Shown here: piece by piece, positions 37,201 through 48,900 of the stretch
Numbering within the stretch: position 1 is the first letter of the stretch
Layout of the letters: each line of letters starts with the position of its first letter
Origin: Babylonia areolata
Lineage: Eukaryota; Mollusca; Gastropoda; Neogastropoda; Buccinidae
Assembly (NCBI RefSeq): GCF_041734735.1
Contig: NC_134905.1
Location: 9,369,415 to 9,433,414, forward strand
Direction of reading: 5' to 3'
DNA: 64,000 nt
Made by a program: the position numbers and the translations under genes
Notes under the pieces: model-generated
Seen by the model: only the letters and a program-made list of their open reading frames with translations
Told to the model about the DNA's origin: nothing
Database searches by the model: none

Positions 37201-40200
37201 CTTCACTTATCCCATAGTCTTCTAACTGTCTCTGTCTCCCCCTGTCCAAGACTTATCCCATAGTCACCTTCACTGTCTCTGTCTCCCCCTGTCACTGACT
37301 TATCCCATAGTCCCCTTGACTGTCGCTGTCATCCCCTGTCACTGAATTATCCCATAGTCCCATTCACTGTCTCGGTCTCCCCCTGTCATAGACTTATCCC
37401 ATAGTCCTCTTCACTGTTTATCTCATAGTCCCCTAACTGTCTCTGTCTCCCCCTGTCACTGATTTATCCCATACTCCCCTTCACTGTCTTTGTCTCCCCC
37501 TGTCACTGATTTATCCCATAGTCCCCTTCACTTTCTCTGTCTCCCCCTGTCCCTGACTTATCCCATTGTCACCTTCACTGTCTCTGTCTCCCCCTGTCAC
37601 TGACTTACCCCATAGTCCTCTTCACTGTCTCTGCCTCTCCTTGTGACTGATTTATCCCAGTTCTCTCACACTTTCTGTTTCCCCCTGTCACTGACTTATC
37701 CCATAGTCCCCTAGCTGTCTCTGTCTTCCCCTGTCCTGACTTATCCCATAGTCCTCTTTACTGTCTCTGTCTCCCTGTGTCATTGATTTATCCCATAGTC
37801 CCCTGACTGTATCTGTCTCCCCCTGTCACTGATTTATCCCATAGTCCCCTTCACTGTCTCTGTCTCCCCCTGTCATTGATTTTTCCCAGTCCCCTTCACT
37901 GTCTCCCCCTGTCACCAAATTATCCCTTAGTCCCCCGACTGTATCTGTCTCCCCCTGTCACTGATTTATCCCATAGTTCCTTTCACTGTCTCTGTCCCCC
38001 TGTAAATGATTTATCCCATAGTCCCCTGTCTCTGTATCCTCCTGTCACTAACATATCCCATAGTCACCTTCACTGTTTCTGTCTCCCCCTGTCCCTCACT
38101 TATCCCATAGTCTTCTAACTATCTCTGTCTCCCCCTGTCCAAGACTTATCCCATAGTCACCTTCACTGTCTCTGTCTCCCCCTGTCACTGATTTATCCCA
38201 TAGTCCCATTCACTGTCTCGGTCTCCCCGTGTCACAGACTTATCCCATAGTCCTCTTCACTGTTTATCTCATAGTCCCCTAACTGTCTCTGTCTCCCCCT
38301 GTCACTGACTTATCCCTTAGTCCCCTGTCTCTGTCTCCCCCTGTCACTGATTTATCCCATAGTCCCCTTCACTCTGTCTCCCCCTGTCCCTGACTTATCC
38401 CATTGTCACCTTCACTGTCTCTGTCTCCACCTGTCCCAGACTTATCCCATAGTCCTCTTCACTGTCTCTGCCTCTCCCTGTGACTGATTTATCCCAGTTC
38501 TCTCACACTCTCTGTTTCCCCCTGTCACTGACTTATCCCATAGTCCTCTTTACTGTCTCTGTCTCCCTGTGTCACTGATTTATCCCATAGTACACTTCAC
38601 TGTCTCTGTCTCCCCCTCTCACCAAATTATCCCATAGTCCCCTTCACTGTCTCTGTCTCCCCTTGTCAGAGATTGATCCCATAGTCCCCTTCACTCTGTC
38701 TCCCCCTGTCACTGATTTATCCCATAGTCCCCTTCACACTCTCTGTCTCCCTCTGAAACTGACTTACAGTCCCCTTCACTGTCTCTGTCTCCCCGTCAGT
38801 GAATTATCCCATAGTCCACTTCACTGTCTCTGTCTCTCCCTTTCACTGATTGATCCCATAGTCCCCTGTCTCTGTCTCCCCCTGTCATAGACTTATCCCA
38901 TAGTCCTCTTCACTGTTTCAGTCTCCTCCTGTCACAGACTTATCCCATAGTCCCCTTCACTGTGTCTGTCTCCCCCTGTCATAGACGTATCCCATAGTCC
39001 CCTAACTGTGTCTGTCTCCCTTGTTTCTGCCGTCTCCCATATCTCTGTGTCAGTCTCCCATGTCACAGACACACACACATTATTATTATCATCATCATTA
39101 TTATTATTATCAGCTTCTTAACGCTGAACGAACACAGCACCGCTATAATCGTTCGTGTAACTCAGCCCCGGTGTTTGCCCCCACAGGGAGTCACGGATCC
39201 AGCTGATGCAGCAGCATGCAGGCAGCACGTGCGTGGACCTGGACTGCCCAGACTGGGAGCAGCTGGCGGACTGTACGGAGGGCTACTCGGGCAGCGACCT
39301 GGCCACCATGACACTGGGCGCCCTCTTCCAGCCAGTCAGGGACCTCCGCCAGGCCACCCACTGGAGACAGCTCCATGGTACGCGGGGAGAGAGGGATAGG
39401 GGAGGAAAAGAGAGAAGGTAGCAGGGATGACGATGACGGTACATGGTGGCTGAGTCTTTTTGGATGAGGCTATACACCTAGGTCCCATGTGCTGCTGGCA
39501 TGTACTTTGTGCGCTTTGAAAGAACCCACAGCAACAAATGGGTAATATCATGACAAAATTCTGTAGTAAAACAAAAACACTTTTTTAAAATTTTTAATTT
39601 TTAATTTTTACATTTTTTTTACCCAGACTTTCTTGGGTCGACCACCGTTTTATTTTGTATATAAATCACACAATGCGAAAGTAATCAATAGCGTTTATGG
39701 AATAAATACGTCTTTTCATTCACTGAATTTGGGCTTGTTACAATAATATGGAAGGAAAATGTACAAGTCATACAATTAAGTGTACAAAACTTGGAATCAA
39801 TGTTTTTCTTTGTTTTTGTTTTTTTTCACCTTCATTCATACACAATTCTATGTCTGTCTGTTTCTTCATATATGACAATCATGTTGCAAAAATTTAGTGT
39901 TGGAAGATTGTTTGGTTTGTCTGGGGCGTGGGGGAGGGGTTGAGGTGGGGGCGGGGGGGGGTCATGCTCTGGTGTGCTTTCTGTGTGCATATTTGTCTCT
40001 TTCTCACTTCTCATTCGATCATTTGACGTTATTTGTAGATGGAGGTGTTGTTTTTTTTCCACGTGAATTCGTCTTGTTTCAAATTCTCGTTCAAAAATAA
40101 CATGTAAGGGAAAGACTGATTTGGTCTTTTATAGATACTTACACACATTTTACCCACTAATATTATATTATTGATATACGCATAATTTCCTTTTAGATGT

Positions 40201-42548
40201 GGTGAATTTTCAATCCCAAACAGGATATCTGATGCTGACAGTTTCAAGTGGACGCTTGTTTCTGTTAGTAGTTTTTGTTCAATATGCTTCCAGAAGTTGT
40301 GTGTTACTGGGCAATCAAAAAAAAGTGTTCAATGTAATCTACCAAATCTTTACAATAGGGACATTTATTGTTTTCTGCTACTTTCATTTTGTTTAGAAGG
40401 ATATTGGTGGGGTAGATGTTGTGTAAAATTTTCCAGTGCAGAACTCTTAATCTAGTTTCTGTTGTTATATCTCTCGCTATAGACCAGGTTGACACGAGTA
40501 AGTGGATACCAAATTTTCTGAGCCAGAAGTAGTATGCGTTGGGAACTGTTTTCTCTTTGTTTATGAGTGCATTTAAAAAAATCTGTTTTAGATTTGTGTT
40601 GTACAGGCTTACATCACATTTCTGTGTTTCATTCTCCTTTTCCCCTCTTTCTATCCATTGAAGCCATGCTTTTGGTATCGAATTTATCAATGCGTTATAT
40701 TCAAAAACAATGCCTGCTTTGTTTTTACGCACTATATCCTGTACCTCTCTTAAAGACGACACTCCATTTTCCCTGAAATTGATTATGTCTTTTACTTGTT
40801 CAAGTCCTTTCTCATTCCAAGATTTGAAGAATAATAATTTGTTTTTATACTTTATCAAGGCGTTGTTAAACAGCAATTGGGAGTGAAAGTTGTTACTTTT
40901 GATATCTGAAAGTGATTTTAACGGCCTGCTGTCAAGATACGAACTAACCAGATCTTTCCAAAAATCGTTATCTATCATGTTCAAACCTATTAGTAGGTAG
41001 CGGCAGCCCCCATGGCCGATGCCGGGAAACCTATGAATGCCTAAAAAATTGACTAATTTTGAAGTGCATTTTCTCAAATTTGATTTCATTTCGTGAAAAA
41101 CTATCCAATTGAAATAATTATTTATCATCCATATTTTTAATTTTTATTGTGTTTGCTTTATGCAATGCGTGAATGAGTTCGCGGATGGAAGAAAAAGAAG
41201 TGTACTGTAACGCGAAATAGCGATCCTTGTTCAATGGCGGCCGGCGTCTTTCTGAGCAGGACACAGTTAGTTTCAACCACTTAGTGGAAAAAAATCGCAT
41301 CCGTTGTTTTCCATTCATTGGTTACTGCTCGAAAAACTGGGAGCCGTGAAAGGCGAAAGTTCAAGGAGAATTTTCGTGTGTTTTTTTCCAAGCCTTGGGC
41401 GAAGTAGGGTAGTTAGATCTGAGCGCAAAGTTACGGGAATTTTTTGGCTATCTTTCAACGCCTCGCGCAGTTCGAAAAAGAAATCTGACCCTACGTGATA
41501 CTGTATGAGCAGTAAAGAGCATTTTCTGCTGATTTTAATGGTATCCGAAACTAAGATTTTTGATCCATGAGCAATTTGCTGAAGCGATTCAAAAGCAGGT
41601 ACCCCTCTTCGTCAGTTGTGTCGGCACAATCAACATTCGACACAGGAGAGCGGCACTTCATCTAACACAAAAATGGCATTGTTTCTCCTGAAAATCTTAA
41701 GTTTCATTGGTAAGTTTTATATTATTTTTGAAAATGAATGTCTTTAGCACTTTCAAGCACAATATTGAGCTGAAATTCTTTGAATCAGGATTTTGATCGA
41801 TGTCAGTAACTGAGCAGCTTGGATCTATTTCATCAGTGTTTTCGTAACATGACACCGTGTTTCAATCGGAACACGATTTATTTTTTTCTGAGTAAAACAC
41901 ACAAAAACTACTGATACAGAATGAAAAATGGACATGTTAAAACGGAGCCCATGAATTCCAATTACTAATATTTGATTGATTTTTGCTTTAGTAAGCAAAA
42001 TATTACCTGCGTCTAAAACCGGAAGTGCTCGGGACAGCATTAGCGTCGTCTGCTACAGACTCGGTGAGTGTTAAATAAGTGAGTAAAAAATTGTAATGTG
42101 GTTTCTTTTTCCATAAAATGAGCATTTCATTCAACATCACACAAAAGTCTGATATTATAGTTGCATTCTGCTTCAATAGCTGTGAAACTTTATATATACA
42201 GACAGATAGATACTATGCTCTCACATTCCAAAAAGAACAAGAACACCAATTCATACTAACCCCCTGGTCCCCCCCCCCCCCACCCACCTCCCCCTATCTC
42301 CTCTGCAAACTTCACTTTAATAATTTGCTGAGAGTTGTATAATTATTCCCCTCACTTGTCTCTGAATATCTCCCACCAATGGTAAGGAGAGGGGAGGGGG
42401 TTGTCAATGGTTGTGGCAAACTTAGCACTGAGCCAAATCATTGACCACTTGCTCCAGCTTAGAATCCCTGACTGCTGACAGTGATATAATCCACCACCTC
42501 CTCCCTCCAGTCATCCCCTTCCCCATTTCTTTCCTGTCAGTGGAGTAG

Positions 42549-42600
<52 letters not shown>

Positions 42601-42879
42601 TGTGAGTGAGAGAGAGAGAGAGAGAGCAAGTTTGCATTTGCACATGTATGCTTGTGAGTATGTGTATGTCTGAGTATGAAAAAAGTGTAATGCGAAGAGA
42701 TATATGATTAATTTGAACAGTGCAGTCAACATCCTGTTTCTTAAAAAAAAATAACACCAATTTTTAACAAACTAAAATTAGTAAAAAGAAAATCAGTACA
42801 GTAATACCCATAGCCTAAGCTGCACATCAGGTTAGTCAAACTATATAACACTATCTGGGATCCAGCAATTAAGAGTATA

Positions 42880-42920
<41 letters not shown>

Positions 42921-45900
42921 CATGTAACCCATGATATGCTGTGCATCTTGACTGCATGAAACAGGAAACAAAGGGATAATTCATGAAATGATAAAATGCA
43001 AAATACCATGCACATATTGTGAATGAAATATTCACTTCGATATATATATATCTAAGACATGCATTCTCACATACACACACAAATAAAGGTGAGTACACAA
43101 AATATATATCAAAGAATAAGATACTAAGTATGATGTGCATATTAACAATAAAATATTCAATATTTAGTAACCATATATACCTAAGACATTTAGTAATATA
43201 CTCATCTCAATCATGAAATGTAGTACCCTGAAGTGGAAATATCTGAGTAAATAATCGCATGCAACAAAGACACATAAGTTGAACAGTACATGTAGATGGC
43301 AAAGCTCTTGTCAGCAACTGGAAAGGACAGACCCCCAAAACTTCAGCCTCAGTTGTCAAAGCATAAGTTGTTGCTGCAATTTGAGTTATTGTGTGAAAGG
43401 TAAATGCAGCCAAATAGTTCAGTGCAGTGAATTTTGTGTTGAATGAATACTTACCTGTTAGTATGCCATTTTATAATTCTGTTATCACAGTGTTTTCCTC
43501 CCACTCAAAACACACCGAAATTGACAAAATCCTAAACATATATTAAACTGAGAGCTCTTTTTTTGGTTGTATGTTTTAAATTGAATATAACATTTGTTCT
43601 TTCTTATGAGCTGATCTGTGTATCTAACATGTTGCAGAAAGGGCTGCTCATGGCAGGGCATGCAAAACCTATTCAATGATCCAAAAAGGCCAGTATGAAC
43701 AGCTCAGGTAGCGAGCAGCATGTTATTGCTGATGCCAGGAAACCTGTGAGTGCCAAAAAAGAGATTTTTTGGTGTGCATTTTCTCTCTTGTGAATCGAAT
43801 GCCATTTTGTGAAGAAATAAAGATGCATCATCCACCTTTTATTTCTTATTTATTGTGGTTCTTCTACAATGAAATGCATGACTGAGTTCATGGATGGAAG
43901 AAAAAGCTAGAGAGCTGAAAGAAAACAGATTCATATATCTGTCATTTTTGCTAGCAACTTAAGTAATATTTGCTCCATCCTGGGAACCTTTGTCATGGAA
44001 TGCCCCATCAACCTACCCATACTGTATAATGCTCTCAAGTTGCATTTGTTTAAAAATTTGCAGTAATTTTGCAGAAGCTGATCAGCCAAGACCACTGGTA
44101 ACTTATTGTGGCTGTAACTTCAATATTTTTTCAAAAACAAAAATTTTGAAGAAGTCTCATCCACAACATGCACCCTTATTTATGAGAAAATTGGGTATCA
44201 TTCCTTTTCTGCCAACTTTAGATAGAAGTTTTAAGGTTGATTTTAATTTATTTTGAAAGCTGACATTTCACTCAATACACACACAAAATTTCCTGGTCCT
44301 ACTTGTGACAGTTACTGAAATATTCATCTTTGCTGCATGCTACCCCAATAAACCGTCTTTTTTTCGCTGGTCAAATTGAAGATTTTTCAAAGTTTGAGAC
44401 TCTGATACTTAAAATCCAGTTAATTATCCTGCCTGAAAAAAATTCAGTGCACTTTTTGTGATGTATTCTGCAAGATATTTTATTATGAAATGCAACTGTC
44501 TATTCTTTTCAGTGCTGTAGACCTTCAAAGTTGCTATTCTGTGCAGATTGACATGTCTTGATTTTCTATTTCCCCCTACTTTGACAGGCATATTTTCCAA
44601 TTTCTTTGCTGCTGAAGTGTTATTTTTTTCTTGTGCAATATGCCATTATCATATGGTTTTTAGAAGTATATGAGTTTTCATTACAGTACCCTCATGGACA
44701 GTACAGTGTGACTGTGAAAATGTGAAAATATTAAGTACTAACAGCATGTACGCATCGTCACATCTTTCAAATGGAATATCTTCAGAACCAATCAAGATAT
44801 TCACTTACTCTTTTTTTCTTTTTGTTTGTTTTTCTTATATTGTCATGTTGTTTGCCAAAAATCACATTCAGTCATTGTAATGAATATTTAAATTTTCACT
44901 GCCGCCACCTACTATTAGATCTTTTGATCTACAATTTAAGAGAAACACATTTTCTTTAACAAGTTTATCCATATGCCATTTAGGGATCACACTCCAGTTT
45001 TCCTTGGCTGTCGCCCCAAACAGTTTTCCTGCCCATTGTAGGTGAAAACATTTTTGGAGCTGGATCATGTTTATCATGTTCAGACCACTTTCTTCTACAC
45101 TTGCTTCCATTACTTTTCTTTTTACTTTCTCGAAAGCTTTCTTGTTACTGTGTTTTTTTCTGCCACAGAAACTTATACAGAATTGAGTTTATTTTATTCA
45201 GAACTCAGTTGGAAGGCCAATCGGCTGCATAACGTAAATGAATTGACTGACAAGAAATGATTTTATCACGACTACTTTCCCTTGAATACTTAAGTCACGT
45301 TTACTCCACTCTTTAATGATTTTGTTCACTCGATCAATCCTGCTTGTCCAGTTATCTTCAATGTCTTTGGCCATTCGGTTATTTTTGAAATGGATTCCTA
45401 ATATCTTTATTCTATCTACTGTTGAGAATGGAAGATTTACCTCTCTTTTCTGTCTACCTAGTCTTAGTGCCTTTGTTTTATGTTCATTCAATTTCAGTCC
45501 AGAGAATCTTTCAAAAGAAGTAAAAATGTTAAACGATCTATTCATGTCCTCTATATCTCTGAGAAACAAGGTTGTGTCATCTGCCAGTTGTTTTACTTTT
45601 AAATGCACATCCTCATTTCTCTAGGATTGGGGGGGTACAGTTCCCACTATGGGACTGTTTCTTATTTTAATAGCTAATAATTCAACAGCTAACACGAATG
45701 CCAAAGGTGAAAATGGGCATCCTTGTCTGATACCACACAGCACGTCGAAAGGTTCAGATATCCAACCACCATGATTAACAGAACTTGTACATCCTTTAAA
45801 TAAGACAGTAACCCATTTTTGAAAGACTGGTCCAAAACCAAAGACAGAAAAAGCATGTAACAAGAAACTTTTTGATATGGAGTCGAATGCTTTGGAGTAA

Positions 45901-48900
45901 TCTGCTGCTAATAAGTATCCTGCTTTCTTTGTTTTATTCAGATAATTAATAACGTCATCAATCGATCTGATAATTGTAGATATGTTTCTGCCTTTAATGT
46001 AGCCTGCTTGATCTTCATTAACTAAAGTGTGAACAACGGATGACAGCCTTTCTGCTAGTAGTTTGTAATCTGTATTGAGTAGGGTTATAGGTCTCCAGTT
46101 ATTTAGCTTATCTCTTTCTAGGTCTTTTCCTTTGTGTATCAATGTTATAATTCCTTGCTTTTGAGAGTAAGAGAGTTCACCTTTATGAAAGGATTCTACG
46201 AAGGAATTTGTCACGATTCTGCCTATTTTACACCAAAATGTTTTAAAGAATTCTACTGTAATTCCATCACAGCCTGGGGCAGACCCGTTCTTCATTTTCG
46301 CAAGTGCATTTCCTCTAAAGTGACAGGTCCCTCACACACAGCAGCATCCGTACCATTCAAACAAGGGAAATTTTCATCTGCCATAAATATGTCGGTTGCT
46401 TCCCTTACATCATCTACTGCTGTTGTCTGACTATATAAGTTTTTAAAGTAAGACACCTGTTCAAGTAGTATTTCTCTTTGATCTGTTATAACTTCACCAG
46501 TTTCTTTACTAAGTCTTGTTATAATTTTCTTTTTGGCTTGAGCTTTTTCTAAATTACAAAAACAAAAACACTTGTACACAGGAAAAAAAAAAGGAGAAAA
46601 AACGGTGGCACTGCACTGGCGATACGCTCTTACAGGACAGAGCAGCCTGAAATTCATACACAGAAATCTGCAGTGGCAAAAAGTAATACAATACAATACA
46701 ACATCAGGTCAGGGGCATAGCCCTTGCTACTGGTACCATGTAACCCAGTACTACCTGCCACATGTGAAGTCTCCCAACGACGGGCCAGGCAGAGGAGGAA
46801 ACCTTTCCCAACGGCTGTGAAGGCGGAAGAGGATGACCAAATGGCAGGGGGAGCTCTTATCCTTGGCTGGAAGTCCTCCTAGGAGACGGAGCTCCGAAGA
46901 AAAAACCTGCATCTGCTGAGGCCATCCTACACGTGGCAGTATATGCACCTGTGGGACTGTGAGCGTCGGTAGGCAAGAAAGTGGGGAAGGGACTGCACAA
47001 CTCCTCCTCACTAAAAAAAAAGTCACCTGTGCTGGTCAGGCAACCAGGCTAATGTCGGAACGACGAGCTAGCCCTTCGACACCCAGCTTTCCCAAGCCCT
47101 GCATTGATGGAGAAGTGGTAACGGTGGACAGGCAGAGGATGCTGCTGGCAGTTCCTAGTCACGGCTCTGCACGCAGGCGGCTGTGAGTTGATGGTCGTCC
47201 GCCGTAGACTGGGACAGATGCGGTGCCCGTATCCTCCCACAGTGTCAGAGCAGCCCTTTTTGGGGACAGCACTGCTCTCCCCACATGGGGAAGGTGAGAT
47301 AAAAGGATCCCTAAACAAAGCCAGCCTTGCCTAGTACCAAGTAGGAAACTGCAAATACTTGGATATCCAACACTAGCGGTTGAAAACAACAGAAGAAAAG
47401 AACCAGGAGTCATGCCCTGACTCTGGGTGCCTGGAATGTTCGCACCCTCATAGACAGAGATGACAGACCAGAAAGACGCACAGCGCTCATTATTAGAATG
47501 CTTGATCACTACCAGGTGGACATAGCAGCCCTGAGCGAAACAGGTTTGCCAGTGAAACCCAGCTGGAGGAAGTTGGGAGGGCTACACCTTCTTCTGCATT
47601 GGGAAGCCAGATGGCACCCCAAGAACCTCAGGCGTGGGCTTTGCCATACGAACCAAACTTGCACGACAGCTTGACAGCCTTCCACTAGGGATAAACGACA
47701 GGCTGATGACCCTGTGTCTGAAGCTGTCCAAGGATCGCTTCTCCACAGTCATCAGCTGCTATGCCCCAACGATGACCAACCCTGATGACATCAAAGAAGC
47801 TTTCTACGAGGAGCTCAGCCGCACCATTTCAGCGGTAGACAGAAAGGACAGGCTGATCATACTTGTGGATTTCAATGCCCGCGTCGGCGTGGACTTCTCC
47901 TCATGGCCAAAAGTCCTCGGACAGCATGGCACTGGCAGGTGCAACTCAAACGGACTGCTTTTGCTCTCACTCTGCGCGCAGCATGGACTGACCATCAACA
48001 GCACCCTCTTCCAACAAGCGGACAAGTACAAGAACACATGGATTCACCCCCGCTCCAAGCAGTGGCACATGCTGGACTATGTGATTGTCTGGCAGAGGGA
48101 CAGAGTTGATGTTTCCATTACACGCTGCATGAGAGGAGCAGTCTGTTTTTTGGACCATCGCCTGGTACGCAGCAAGATGAACATCAGACTTGCACACAAG
48201 CTCCAACCAGCCAGGCAGAAACCCCCTAGGAAGCTGAACATCCACCGCCTCCCTACCACCAAGGATGTGCTGCAGCAGCAAATCCAGGCAGCTCTCCAAG
48301 ACATTCCTGCATCTACTGATGTAGAAGAGGTATGGAGCACCTTTAGAGATGCTGTGTACACAGCAGCAGCTGACACACTCAGCTTTGTACAGAGGAGCCA
48401 CAAAGACTGGTTTGATGAGAACGACTCTGGAATCTCCAAATTCTGAACACACTGCATATACGGCATCAGGATCACATTTCCGATAAAGACTGCCAGAGGA
48501 AGGAGAACCAGTTCTTGCAAACCAAGCAACTCATACAGAAGAGGCTGCGTGAGATGAAGAACACCTGGTGGGAGAGAAAGTCCGAAGAGCTTCAGTCCGC
48601 TGCTGATGCTCACGACATGAAGACCTTCCATGATGGTCTCCGAGCTGTGTATGGGCCAAGAGTCACAGGATCAACCCCTGTCCGAGCCTTGGACCAGACC
48701 ACCCTCCTGACAGACAAGAAAGACATCCTTGTCTGCTGGGCAGAGCACTTCAACACCCTCCTCAACAGGGACTTGTCCGTATCTGACAAGGCAATTGCAG
48801 CCCTCCCACAGCTACCAGTCAGTGACTCGCTAGCTGCCTCTCCCACCAAGGCCGAGACCCGGAAGGCCCTGAAGCTGACAATGTCAGGAAAAGCACCAGG

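Noticed and set aside
34345-39060. Open frames of 60-90 codons rich in Leu, Ser, Pro
   Set aside because: They are translations of the 47-bp minisatellite.
34345-39060. CRISPR-like array because of regular 47-bp spacing
   Set aside because: There are no unique spacers; the whole unit is repeated, and the context is a eukaryotic intron.
43488-43541. Third exon of the candidate secreted protein (acceptor TTATCACAG, phase 1)
   Set aside because: It reads only 17 codons to a stop, overlaps a Tx1-like fragment on the other strand and has no supporting feature beyond the acceptor.
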